In this document: positions 1 to 10,194 of the stretch, in pieces | Position numbering within the stretch: position 1 is the stretch's first letter | Layout of the letters: each line of letters begins with the position of its first letter | Assembly (NCBI GenBank): GCA_032622095.1 | Contig: CP136069.1 | Location: forward strand, 7,392,036-7,456,035 | From: Siphonodentalium dalli | Lineage: Eukaryota > Mollusca > Scaphopoda > Gadilida > Siphonodentaliidae | Length of the DNA stretch: 64,000 bases | Reading direction: 5' to 3' | Position numbers and translations under genes: made by a program | The notes under the pieces: generated by a model | The model's input: the letters and a program-made list of their open reading frames with translations, nothing else | What the model was told of the DNA's origin: nothing | Databases searched by the model: none

Positions 1-720
1 ATCATCATCACCAAATTTTCTAACAGACCCCATTAAATACCAGTTTGTGCGTGCGATTAATTATTTCATAACTTGGCCACTAAACGCTTTATAATAAGAA
101 ATCTCAGAATAAATCGGTCAGAACTGTATATATACCGTAACCAAACCCTGTTTCCCCCCACTCCAATATGTAAACAAAACGCGCGATCTTGCGAGATAAA
201 TAGCTCCCGTCTACAATGAATCAGAATGTTTATTATCAGGATCAAGGCATCCTACGAGAATAGAAACAAGACGCACGTGGTTTTATCAATAAAGCAATTG
301 ATAATTAATCTGATATCTGTTTGGTTTTAGGACACAATTGTTTTTGCTCATTCACAGGCTAATACACTATAAGTAATTGGCCATACATCTATGTATAATA
401 ATCAAGAACGTTTGACACAAACAAGGTAAATAATTTATTAAATATTGCCGTTATCAATTATCTTTTGTACGAACCGGTTACGGAAATTTTCAGTTCAGGG
501 GTCAAGTGAGATAACATTCGCTTCAAACAAACTGACTTCTGGCTCAATAAATAGTTTGTCAAAACTGAAATGCAATTTGTAAACAAATACGATTAACATG
601 CGTTTTAACGAGGTGAGCTTTAATTAAATGAAAGAAGCAATGCTACATAAACTATTTGTCATGGACTCAGCCAGTGTGTCATATATCTGTGTCAACTAAG
701 GTCGCTTTGCGTGGTAAAAA
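1..720. other. AT-rich sequence, no gene seen
   Basis: I see no ORF, RNA gene or clear repeat here. The sequence is AT-rich and typical of intergenic or intronic DNA. Confidence 0.5.
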
Positions 721-734
721 TGAACAGTGAAAGT

Positions 735-860
735 GAAAATTCTATCAAATTCGGAGAATCCTATTGAAAGTGAAAGTACAATTTTGGGAATTCCGCAGAT
801 TCAGAGAATGTATACTATTGAAAGTGAATGTACGATTCCGGGAATTCTATCAGATTTCGC
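735..860. repeat. Short imperfect tandem repeat (about 57 bp unit)
   Basis: The phrase ATTGAAAGTGAAAGTACA, followed by GGGAATTC and a TCAGA-type stretch, recurs two to three times with substitutions. It leads directly into the hairpin at 861-926. Nothing suggests coding function. Confidence 0.5.
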
Positions 861-926
861 GACTCTGCTCGTTTTCGTGATCATAGGTTATATAGGGCCT
901 ATATGACCACGAAAACGAGTCGAGTC
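861..926. repeat. 66-bp imperfect hairpin
   Basis: GACTCTGCTCGTTTTCGTG is mirrored by CACGAAAACGAGTCGAGTC, around a loop that contains TATAGGGCCTATA. The structure resembles the small foldback MITEs elsewhere in the window, but I could not identify a target duplication. Confidence 0.55.
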
Positions 927-984
927 ACGATACATGCGTCGGTACAAACACATTGTGTATATGACCAGAAAATAAAAAGATTTC

Positions 985-1085
985 GATTACTCCAACAGAA
1001 CAGGCATGCGCACTACAATTAAAATTACCCATAATTCACTTCACTATACTCCCAATGGGTTATAAATTATTTTCAGGCTATCAGT
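985..1085 (+). repeat. Fragment shared with the arms of the 15-kb element
   Basis: This stretch (CATGCGCACTACAATTAAAA, then ACCCATAATTCACTTCACTA, CCCAATGGGTT and TTTTCAGGCTATCAG) matches 35745-35830 closely, and matches 24230-24310 in inverted orientation. Those sites are the outer parts of the inverted arms of the giant element. The arm sequence is therefore itself a dispersed repeat. Confidence 0.6.
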
Positions 1086-1270
1086 TAATTGAATACTATT
1101 TCCTTTTTACTAAACTAAATAAATAAACTAAAGTAAAATAAAGTAAACTAAAATCAAATATAGGACTTACATATTATTTTTATATCTTATAACAAAAAAC
1201 CCCAAAATAACCATTATTGATACCGCATTCGGGGTAAGACTACAGCTTTTACATCGACCTATTCCCCCAT

Positions 1271-1800
1271 TGGACCAGTGTTACATAATGCCGTCAACAA
1301 TCTGGGCCGATATGATATTCTAGTGGCAGTGACGAGTGAATACATCTTCAATAGATAACTTTAATAGTGATGAGGCACAGCAACAATAGTACATAAATAT
1401 ACATAAGCGTATATAAATAAGAGTCGAGTATTCTGTCAGCCAGGATATCGCATGGTAAAGATCCATGTAAAACACCCTCGATTCCTAACTGACTCCCCTG
1501 TTCTAAGAAATCCTCCACCTTTGTATATCGACTCATGGTTGGCTGACCCCCATGCATAAAGTCCAGCTCAGAGTCGTCTTAACATTCCAAAGTACCGTAG
1601 ACAAAGCCAGGTCAGATGAAGGTTACATACCAGCGATAGACAAAGAACAGTTCAGAAGCAGGCTAATTAATGTTACACAATACATTCCAACTGACCGATC
1701 TCTGCGAGGTTAAATGTGCATGGAATGTAATTACTAAGTCTAAGGATGGCGAAAGTGCCACCAGGGATGTTACTGGTACATGTATACATAGGTGGGGTAT
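1271..1800 (+). repeat. Local duplication, copy 1
   Basis: This unit recurs at 2098-2640 with only scattered differences, including a short TTATA indel near 2142. Relative to copy 2 it lacks two bases (GTTACACAAT against GTTATACACAAT), which breaks the plus-strand reading frame that is open in copy 2. The unit was probably duplicated in tandem together with the spacer minisatellite. Confidence 0.75.
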
Positions 1801-1817
1801 ATTATGTATCACTACTC

Positions 1818-2035
1818 CTCCTTTGTTTATTCTTCTCTATTCTGTAATCTGTTCTGTCTTCTTTTTATAAGTGTTCACTCTTCTGTGGTCTGTTCTGTCT
1901 TCTTTTAGCAATTCATAATGTTTGTTTACTCTTCTGTTTTCTATTCTGTCTTCTTTTAGCAATTAATACTGTTTGTTTACTCTTCTGTTTTCTGTGCCGT
2001 GTTCTGTCTTCTTTTAGAAATTAATTAGCGTTGTC
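1818..2035 (+). repeat. Pyrimidine-rich minisatellite, about 57 bp unit
   Basis: Three to four imperfect copies of a unit that includes TGTTTACTCTTCTGTTTTCT, then TTCTGTCTTCTTTTAG and AATTAAT. It separates the two copies of the local duplication. Each unit ends in a polypyrimidine-AG that would resemble a splice acceptor, but no exon follows. Confidence 0.7.
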
Positions 2036-2097
2036 TTGTCTTGTCTGACTTCTCGTTGTGATGATGTGACGTGTTCTATGCTCTCGTAACCATTACA

Positions 2098-2640
2098 GAC
2101 TGTTACATAATGCCGTCAACAATCTGGGCCGATATGATATTCTTATATAGTGGCAGTGACGAGTGAATACATCTGCAATAGATAACTTTAATAGTGATGA
2201 GGCACAGCAACAATAGTACATAAATATACATAAGCGTATATAAATAAGAATCGAGTATTCTGTCAGCCAGGATATCGCATGGTAAAGATCCATGTAAAAC
2301 ACTCTCGATTCCTAACTCCCTCTCTTGTTCTAAGAAATCCTCCGCCTTTATATATCGACTCATGGTTCGCTGAACCTCATGCATAAAGGTCAGCTCAGAG
2401 TCGTCTTAACATTCCAAAGTACCGTAGACAAAGCCAGGTCAGATGAAGGTTACATACCAGCGATAGACAAAGAACAGTTCAGAAGCAGGTTAATTAATGT
2501 TATACACAATACATTCCAACTGACCGATCTCTGCGAGGTTAAATGTGCATGGAATGTAATTACTAAGTCTAAGGATGGCGAAAGTGCCACCAGGGATGTT
2601 ACTGGTACATGTAGGTGGGGGTATATTATGTATCACCAGT
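2098..2640 (+). repeat. Local duplication, copy 2
   Basis: Second copy of the unit at 1271-1800, about 829 bp downstream in the same orientation. It keeps an open plus-strand frame (see 2379-2648). The same sequence is also open on the minus strand in both copies, so openness alone does not identify the coding strand. Confidence 0.75.
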
Positions 2641-2648
2641 GGTTATGA
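2379..2648 (+). CDS. Exon-like ORF, unrecognised
   Basis: The central part reads as ordinary soluble protein: LRVVLTFQSTVDKARSDEGY, then AIDKEQFRSRLINVIHNTFQ, then LTDLCEVKCAWNVITKSKDG. An upstream CAG at the start of the LRVV segment could be a splice acceptor. A GTAGGT or GTACAT near 2612 could be a donor. That would make one internal exon of about 210 bp. The pattern of a beta-strand, a helix with spaced hydrophobics and a Cys-containing strand is loosely SEA-domain-like, which is only a guess. Copy 1 has a 2-bp deletion in the same frame and is broken. It could also be chance openness inside a repeat. Confidence 0.2.
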   Translation: MHKGQLRVVLTFQSTVDKARSDEGYIPAIDKEQFRSRLINVIHNTFQLTDLCEVKCAWNVITKSKDGESATRDVTGTCRWGYIMYHQWL

Positions 2649-2689
2649 TATTTTCAAGCACAGAATACACCGGTGGCTTTAATGATATT

Positions 2690-3490
2690 TAGACAAGGCC
2701 GGTTAAACCACTAGTTAATTGGTCCTGCTAATTTGCTATGAAGTTGGTGGTTCCTGCTGAATTGATATGGTTTCGGTAGGGCAAAATGGTGCTGTTAAAA
2801 AAAGTTACGTTATTTTTGGGGTCCGCCCACCAATGGTCACGAGTTACGGCCCTTTTAATTGGATTACTGCGGGCACATTTTGCCACGCCCCCTAGCGATG
2901 CTTTTGTTTTATAAAGTTGTCATTCTCACGGCCTTTGACTATTCTGAACGAATATCTGACAATGAGCGCAGTGAGTATCCAGGTATATATATTCAGTTAT
3001 ATATAATTTATTATTTATATATTCATGTTATGATATGCACACTTGGCTTCAATGTTAGTGCATTAAAATATATATGTATGGTTCCCGGAATCAATTATAC
3101 AATGTGGTCACAACGGTGAGCGAAATGACAATCAACGGCTCGACTTAATTGAGATGTTAATATGAGTCTGGCATAGATAGTTGTTCAGTATAAATACTAA
3201 AATTGACGATATATAAACCTATATATCAGTTGTAGCTAAAACTAAACACACCGATGTGAAGAAAACAACTTTTAGTTCCGCGTTGAGATCGATTAGTTTA
3301 CTCCATCCAACTCGGTTTCGCACGATAGTACGACATATTTACTTCGGACGACAATAAGATAGTAGCCGTGTCAGAATTAAACTGCGATTATATTAATCGA
3401 ATTTCAACATGCCATCGACCCGGAACCATATGTACATATCTATTATATATATTGCTTTATGTCTATTGTAAAGTATTTTGTAAAGTATTT
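2690..3490 (+). repeat. Segmental-duplication tail, copy at 2.7 kb
   Basis: From GACAAGGCCGGTTAAAC through GTTGGTGGTTCCTGCTGAAT, TTGGGGTCCGCCCACCAATG and CATGCCATCGACCCGGAACC, this stretch matches 40423-41170 and, in its first part, 13985-14254. At those other sites it lies just 3' of the Rab24-like copies. Here the Rab24-like part is absent. A family C MITE begins immediately after. Confidence 0.8.
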
Positions 3491-4460
3491 TTAAGGCCCA
3501 CATAAAAAATTTTGAGTCACCGATTATTTTGTTTTATATAGTGCCTTGTTATATGGTTTTAATAAAAATCTATGCTAGAAAATATGATTAAAATACTATA
3601 ATTCATCACCATTTGGACCGTCTATGACTCAGAAGTTGACCATAGAGTAATAGAAAATAGCTGAAAACATTAAAGGTACTCAATCCGATCCGAGGGTCCC
3701 CATCTCAACAGATTCCAACAACAACAATCCGATCAGAGGGTCCTATATTACTATTTCTTTGGCTTTTAGGGTAAAAAATATTTGATTCGAGTCGAGGAAC
3801 CCATCAAACAAAGCTCAGAGTTATTAGATATTGATTTTTGAAATTTGTTATTTTCTCGAGATGAGTACTAATAATTGCCTTCAACTTCGTAATATGCTCG
3901 AGATGTGTACACCAACACACTATTCAAACAGACAAGGATGGATAACTCTAAAATCAAGTGGTAATAATAACGCAATTTTGACTGTGTTCTGGGCCAGAAA
4001 GTATTCCCGATAATGAAAAATAATAGATTTCTAAAATCGATATCTACAAAATCTGAGCTTTGATGGGTGGCTTCCTCGACTCGAATCAAATATTTTTGAC
4101 CCCCGAAGCCATTGAAATAGTAATTGAGAGCAGTTTTATCGGATTGAGTACCTTTAAATCATTTCCCCCGTTGTGGCTCCCAGAATGCAAAAGAATTCTA
4201 ACTATAGGCTATTTTCAATGGTAGGGAATAACTCTATATCTAAATATATAGAGTTATTCCACTTCCATTGAAAATAATTGACTTTGAGCATAAACTTTAG
4301 CAGAGCAGACATCAGTATCTCAATTTTTTTTCTCTCACAGTTTATTACATCGAATAAGTTGAAAATACAATGTTTTGGAGCTTTCTCTTTCAAATGCTAT
4401 ATCATATGGCATATATTTTATATAATATTCTGGAGGATGTAAAATTAAGTGGGTCTTTAA
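3491..4460. mobile_element. MITE family C (TTAA target), interrupted
   Basis: The left end is TTAAGGCCCAC and the right end AAATTAAGTGGGTCTTTAA. Other copies show ends AGGCCCACTTAATTTTCGA flanked by TTAA. The interior carries a hairpin around ACTCTATATCTAAATATATA that recurs in the copies at 14.5, 50.6 and 57.7 kb. A family A MITE (3670-4157) is inserted in it. No coding capacity is seen, so it is a non-autonomous element, probably mobilised by a piggyBac-like transposase given the TTAA target. Confidence 0.75.
3670..4157. mobile_element. MITE family A, nested in family C
   Basis: The ends are TTAAAGGTACTCAATCCGAT and ATCGGATTGAGTACCTTTAA, with TTAA at both edges. The sequence between TGAAAACA and ATCATTTCCCCCG is continuous in the family C copies at 14.4 and 47.4 kb, which confirms insertion. 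The interior is largely palindromic. The left end carries an internal duplication of the GATC-GAGGGTCC segment. Confidence 0.85.
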
Positions 4461-5114
4461 GGCTTAACCAAAGCAGTCCAATGTGGCCTCCAGGGGTATG
4501 TTTATCAAATTTTAAAACTGGTAGAAAAGTATAAAACAGGTCACAAAATTCACAGAAAACAACTAGCAATCCTATATCATGTGTAGTAAATAACACTATA
4601 GAATAGAATAGAATAGAATAGAATTTATTATCATAAAGGACCCCGAGGGGTAACATGTAGTGCGTAATCAAATTACACACAGATGAATGCAAATTCAAAA
4701 ATAACATGCATAATATTATTATATGATATTATAAGAAATGATAATAAGGCAGTTTTTAGGACGGATAACAGAATGGATACAAAGCAGTTGTCTTGAGAGG
4801 GCAAATGTCTGCTTACAATGTACTTATGAATACTTGCTTGTGATGAGACGAGGAAAGCTTTAATAGAGCTGACATAATTATGATCAGAGATATTTAAATG
4901 AATCTGAAATTGATAAATTATAATATTTGTTTGGAGTTACAGTGAATTAATATGACAGATGCATTCAGATAAGACATAGGCCCAATCAGACAAGTGCTAA
5001 GCCAGCAGTATTAACCACATGTAAGGGCTGGGATAAAACAACAATTTAAATATCACATGAATGAAATCAATAATATAGCTATTTACATATAGACCTCTCA
5101 GTGTGCTTTGGAAG

Positions 5115-6998
5115 TTAGGGCTTAAATGCCTGGTGTATTTCAAAGCCTTCTTTGACAAACCGGCCCATTTCCATCAGCAGATCTAGATTCTCAATTGTCA
5201 TTAGCCAATAAAATTTGGAATCATCACCAAGTTTTAGAAAGTTTCTGCAATATTTGGTAATTTTACTGAAAAGAAATTGCCTAGGTTTATCATAAAGAGT
5301 GCATTCTATAATAAAATGATGCTCATTCTCTATTTTGCCTAGGTTGCACCTAGTGCATGTCCTCAAAGGTCTCGTTGGTTTTTTACTTTTAATAATATGC
5401 CGTGCTGTTTCTATCTTATGAGAACTTATTCTCAGTTGGCAGATGGCTTTCCTGATATCATAATTAGGTAGTGATAGATATGATTCCCTTTTGAATGTCT
5501 TTTTAAATGAGAAATACGTATCCAGTTTGCCTTCCTTACTCGTGATATATGAATTTCTTATTGACTTCCATTCATTCAAAAAAATATGTCGCAGCTTGTT
5601 ACGGACAATAGTTTTAACCACTGTCAGAGAGTTAACTGCAACTATATTTTCTGAGAGTCCAAGTTTGTCAAGTATAGATATAATGGTTGAATACCAGGTT
5701 CTGGTGTTATTTTTGTGATCAATCTTAGTACACTTATAAGCTTCAGATAGTAGATGTGATGGACAATGGTGCAACCTGTGTAAGTAACTAATTAATGTCT
5801 CAATTATTGTAAAATACATTGGAAACCGTCCCAGTTCAGAAATCACTCCAATATTAGAGCATTTCTTGTTAACACCAAGAAGATATTTACAAAACCGGAG
5901 ATGTGATTTGTCAGCTATATTATCCCTGTATAAGTTGGTAAAAGGATTAAATCCTTTCACTGAGTTATCAGGTGGTTCTCCCAATTCTGAAATGTATGTT
6001 CCCCAAATCTCGGCACCATATAACAAAATCGGCTTTATTGTGTGATCGTAGATATGAAGCATTGTATTAATATTTGGAGTAGTACCCGATAGTATTTTAC
6101 TCAGCTTAAAAGAGGCTTTTAGTGATTTGTTGTAGAGGTCTGTTTTACCCTGTATGAAGCGTCCACTGGCTTGGAAAATTAGACCCAAATATTTGTAACT
6201 TTGAACACATTCTATTTCTTGGTTGGAGTAATAGAAATTGTCTTGCTTGCGTTGTCCACTTTTGTTGAATATAAGTACTTTAGTTTTACAAGTGTTGACA
6301 GTTAAACACCAATCATTGCAATATTTTTCAAGAAGGAGTAAACGCTTTTGTAGTCCTAATGCTGATGTGGAGAATAGGATCAAGTCGTCTGCATACAGTA
6401 GGCAGTCAACCTCTTTTTCAGCCAATTTAGCTTTATCTGTACAAGAGGAGAATTGACCCGGGAGATCATTTACATAGAGATTACAGAGGGTTAGGCTCAA
6501 TGTATCACCTTGTTTCACTCCGAGGTCGGAGCCAAAATATGGACCTATCCTGTCACTGATTTTAACTGAGATCTCATTAGCTGAGTACATACTCTTTATT
6601 ATGTCATAAAACTTGCCACCAATGTTATGATTAATCAATTTTGTGAGGATGCCTGGGTGACTAGCAGTATCAAAAGCTTTCCTCAGATCAACAAAACAGC
6701 AGTAAAGTCTATTATCTTTGTTACAGGTGTACCTGTCTATTAGGCACTTAAGGATAAGCATATGGTCTGTTGTTCTAAAAAAATTCCTGAAACCTGCTTG
6801 GTTATCTGACAGAATGTGATTTTGTTCTAAGTATTTGTTCAGTCTATCATTGAGGATTTTGTTGAATAGTTTCCCTAGACATGAGTTTATGGTAATGCCC
6901 CTGTAATTGTTAGGGTCTGAGCGATCGCCTTGCTTAAAAATTGGAATGATATAGCCTTTGGTCCATTCTGGTGGATAAACACTGTGTGAAAAAGCCAA
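5115..6998 (-). pseudogene. LINE 1 reverse transcriptase and C-terminal region
   Basis: This 627-residue frame is the 3' two thirds of the LINE ORF2. Visible RT motifs, with residues counted from 6998, are: NNYRGITINSCLGKLF near 30-45; FVDLRKAFD at 102-110 (motif A); GVKQGDTLSLTLCNLY near 160-175 (motif B); YADD at 202-205 (motif C, catalytic aspartates); and YKYLGLIF. The C-terminus carries CTRCNLGKIENEHHFIIEC, the Cys/His cluster common at the end of CR1-like ORF2 proteins. The apparent start is only the first Met after the MITE insertion. The true frame continues from 7400. RT would copy the element RNA at the target site by target-primed reverse transcription. Confidence 0.9.
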
Positions 6999-7152
6999 GT
7001 TAACCCTTTACCCAACAAACCGGCCAAAACCGGCCAAATAAAGCTTCAACAGCCTAAAATATCTTCGGTCTGTCTCAATAGAACCATACAAATATGGATA
7101 TCATTGGAATCGGCTCCTTGAGCACATTGTGATAGTTACAGTTATGCCCTGT

Positions 7153-7221
7153 GCCAATGCATTCTCTTATATATGCGAGTCGACCATAGGTCGCCTCGCA
7201 TATATAAGAGAATGCATTGGC
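7153..7221. repeat. 69-bp near-perfect palindrome, first of two in the MITE
   Basis: GCCAATGCATTCTCTTATAT reads inward from both ends to a centre around TCGACCATAGGTCGC. The second palindrome at 7301-7369 is its near reverse complement. Either could form a long stem. Confidence 0.85.
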
Positions 7222-7300
7222 CTAAAAAAAATCTTTTTTTAACACTTTTTACCATTTTTTCTTACATTCTTTAACAATTTTATAATTTTTAATGTGTTAA

Positions 7301-7369
7301 GCCAATGCATTCTCTTATATATGCGAGGCGACCTATGGTCGACTCGCATATATAAGAGAATGCATTGGC
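7301..7369. repeat. 69-bp near-perfect palindrome, second of two in the MITE
   Basis: Same arms as 7153-7221. The centre reads GAGGCGACCTATGGTCGACTC, with the single mismatch pair inverted. The four arms could pair in alternative combinations. Confidence 0.85.
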
Positions 7370-7399
7370 ACAGGGCCGTTCTGTTGGATAAAGGGTTAA

Positions 7400-8618
7400 A
7401 CAGTTTGTTGTAGCATTTTATTAGGTCTTGTGAGCCCGACTTTAACATTTCGTTCGATAGAGAGTCAAGCCCCACTGCCTTATTGCTTTTTAAGCTTTTC
7501 AATCCTTGATTAATCTCTTCATTTGAAATGCGGTAATCAATTTCAGAGAAGGTTTTCTGCTTTTCTAAGTCTACTAGATTTAGTTCTAACGCATGGTTTC
7601 TTTCTGTAAAGTTCTCATGTACTATGTTGAGATTTTTGAAGTGATTAGTCCATGACATGTGGTCGATGTTACTTTCCGGAGAAATTTCACCTCCACTTTC
7701 CTCGTTTTTAAGAGGTTTCAGTAATTTCCAATATTCTTTAGGGCTATTATCTCGCATGTTGTCTAGTTTATCAATTAAGGAGGACCTGAATTGTTTGCGT
7801 TTGGTCTTTAGCAATTTTCTATATACCCGATAAGTTTTGAAATAGTTGTCTCTTTTTGATCTATTGTATGGGTCGTTGGACATAATGCGAGCTTTAAGTT
7901 CAAGCGTTTTGCGTCTTTCCTGTAGTGCGCCGTCAAACCACATCTTGTTGTGGAAGGGTTTATTTGATTTTGGTGTTCTGAATTTCAGGGAAAGATTGGC
8001 TGTTTTCATAATGATTTTCTGTAAATCTTGAGTTGTAACGTTTATTTGGTGTGAAGAGTAGTCATGCTTTTTGAAATTGTCTATGTCATTTCGGATTGTG
8101 GGGCATGCAAGAGCATGCTGAAATTTTACTTTTGACGTCTCAAGCCAACTAAATTTCCCTGGGGCTGAAATCGTTCCTTTTGTATGCCTATCAGTTTTAG
8201 TTTTTACTACAAAGGAGGCCAAGAGTGTACAATTCAACTTGCAATGACAATCTGATAGTGTAGGTATGAATGGTGAAACCTGAAAGGTAAGAACTTGGTT
8301 AAATATTTCTTCAGATATTATCATATAATCTACCACACTGACACCATTTGGTTTGAAGCAAGTTGGACTACCAATGGAATCCCCCAGAAGTCTGCCGTTT
8401 AGTATCCGGAGGTCCAAAGAGACACACATTTCAATAAGATCCTTCCCATGTTTGTCTAAAGTTGAGTCTAAGCTAGCTTTTTTCGACCGAATATAACTCA
8501 CTGAATCACCCCCAATAATTTTGTCGATGTCATTAGTGTCCTCCTCATCGAAGTCAGGTTCTTCCCCGGTTCGCGAGTTGAGGTCCCCGCATAACATAAT
8601 GTGTCCCTTTTTTTGCAT
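7400..8618 (-). pseudogene. LINE 1 endonuclease C-part, linker and RT start
   Basis: This segment carries GDLNSRTGEEPDF, the catalytic Asp/Asn segment of APE-type endonucleases. It then has SPFIPTLSDCHCKLNC, which corresponds to the terminal SDH region (here SDCH). A basic linker follows with KPFHNKMWFD and RRKTLELKARI. Last comes the RT entry motif KSNKAVGLDSLSNEMLKSG. The open frame runs on past 7400 into the MITE to a chance stop at 7239, so residues after KCYNKLFN are not LINE sequence. The N-terminal part of the domain is in another frame (8554-9261) because of one extra base in the T run at 8608-8614. Confidence 0.85.
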
Positions 8619-9261
8619 AAATATCAGTTATGTCATGTTCAATACTGTCAAGTACATCAAAATCCACTCTATTTGCATAGTTTGAGTTGGCTGGTATTAT
8701 GTATGCTAAACATATATAAAGGTCCTTCAGAAAATGGAAGAAATTCTTGTCTAGCTTTACCCATTGGTAGTCCACACATGTGTTTCGCATTAGTTTTACA
8801 CCTTCAACAAGTGAGCGTTTAACAAAAATGCCCAAACCACCAAAATATCTACCATTTGAAGAGATGCTTCTGCACACCGAGAAGTATTCATACCCAGGTA
8901 ATGAAATTTGTTCCCCGGGACCAACATGTGTCTCTGTTAATAGTACAATGTCGCACTTAGAAATTTGTTCTATGAAGTTGGGATCAGAATATTTTTTATA
9001 AATTCCAGAAGTCAGACCTCCTACATTCCATGTGGAAATAACTAAGTTATGACTTTGAGTTTTATATGGTGATGGATGTCGCCCTGGGTATGAATACTGG
9101 GTGTTAAGATCAAAGTTGCGATTAATATCAACAGTTTGAGGACTATCAGTACTATGATCCACGGTTACTCCCGTTGGACCAGCTGTTGTATTTGTGATAG
9201 TCATAATGTCTTCTTTTACTACTTTGATTCCAGAAATTGTTTGCATGGCCGCCATGCTCAT
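8554..9261 (-). pseudogene. LINE 1 APE-type endonuclease, N-terminal part
   Basis: The frame begins with a poorly conserved leader. It then shows endonuclease blocks: LVISTWNVGGLTSG (first conserved block with the metal-site Asn), DIVLLTETHVGPGEQ (the catalytic Glu segment), SSNGRYFGGLGIFVKRSLVEG, and ICLAYIIPANSNYANR. After DIYAKKG the frame is lost. Deleting one A from the homopolymer opposite 8608-8614 would rejoin it to the GDLNSRTG segment. The enzyme nicks target DNA to prime reverse transcription. Whether the Met at 9261 is the real start is unclear, because a neighbouring frame upstream (9262-9376) is also open. Confidence 0.85.
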
Positions 9262-9420
9262 TTTGCCTAATCGGCTTCTGTAAATGAAGCAGTCCCTCTA
9301 TTTTGCTTTTTATGTCGTTAGCAAGGACCGAAACTCCTCCCCCGGATAGGTGGTAAAGATGGCACCTACTAACCAACGTGTTATACTGTATGATGATTCA
9401 TCAGTTATAAATTAAAACAC

Positions 9421-9756
9421 ATACTTGTTCATCTGTGTTATGTTAGTCTTAATATGTATTGTTATAAATTTTAAAGACATTATTTATATTAATTGACACC
9501 ATTTGTACATTCAAAATGATGTATTGCAAATAGCATGTATTTCTATGTTCCTACTGACTACCTGGATACGGCCTAGAAATATAAATCATGATTAATTCAC
9601 GAGGAAACGGGCAATATTGGGTGGGTACACTTTTGATCAAATAAATTTACTCTGCACATTTCTATAAAGTGAAAACCAACATTAACAGAAATTATCGAAG
9701 GAGTAAATTTAAGGTATCGAGCAAAGGTGCTTGTACTAACATCGTATACCTTCCAA
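9421..9756. other. No recognisable feature
   Basis: AT-rich spacer between the 5' side of LINE 1 and the segmental duplication. The 5' UTR of the LINE may extend into it, but nothing defines its edge. Confidence 0.4.
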
Positions 9757-10194
9757 CTCGTAATATTTGGCCTTGAGTCATTTCGCACAGCTGAGAGTCA
9801 TTTCGTACCCTCCTTTGGAATGACAAGGAGATCACCGGGACATCATACCAAACATGCGTTCAAATATATCGAACGCTCTGTAAAGGTCTTCAATAATATA
9901 GAAAACTTTTATGGCAGCCACAAAGTATAGAGTTCCCCTCTTTTATGTCAGTCAAACCACAAAGTATAGAGTTCCCCCTCTTGTATGCATTCACAGAGGG
10001 AGATAGCTGAATCGTCGATGGTATTTGAGTATATAAATGTGTTCGATGTGCGAACTCTATGCAGGGTTTATCTCACAGAGTCAGGAGAGTCGGTCTTGTT
10101 AACTGGAAGAGTTATCATTCTATAAATAGGCGTTTTAACTATTATCCAATACTTTTCTTTTGCTAAACATTCATATTTTCACGCTTCTATATTA

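Larger units (their letters stand above)
7000..7399. mobile_element. MITE family D (TTAA target) inside LINE 1
   Basis: TTAA at 7000-7003 and 7396-7399 flank inverted ends CCCTTTACCCAACA and TGTTGGATAAAGGG. A second copy lies at 62594-62977. The element contains two 69-bp palindromes (7153-7221 and 7301-7369) separated by a T-rich spacer. It has no ORF. Excising it with one TTAA rejoins the LINE reading frame exactly, so insertion was simple and without deletion. The target and terminal CCC fit piggyBac-type MITEs. Confidence 0.9.
4598..9420 (-). mobile_element. Nearly complete non-LTR retrotransposon (LINE 1)
   Basis: On the minus strand the element runs from an APE-type endonuclease (from 9261) through a reverse transcriptase to a Cys/His C-terminal region (stop at 5115). 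A 3' UTR of about 500 bp follows, ending in an ATTCT-type pentanucleotide tail at 4598-4624. The architecture is that of CR1/L2/I-group LINEs, but I cannot assign the clade. Only two lesions break the ORF: one extra base near 8608-8614 and the family D MITE at 7000-7399. Removing the MITE restores reading across the junction (KCYNKLFN then LAFSHSVYPPEW). The 5' limit is uncertain. Confidence 0.85.

Noticed and set aside
2859-3119. 86-codon ORF in the segmental-duplication tail
   Set aside because: The homologous tails at 14.1 and 40.6 kb do not keep the frame open.
9152-9376. Upstream ORF as a separate LINE ORF1
   Set aside because: It overlaps the endonuclease frame, has no zinc-knuckle or PHD-like motif and no credible ATG. 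It may be only the frameshifted 5' leader.
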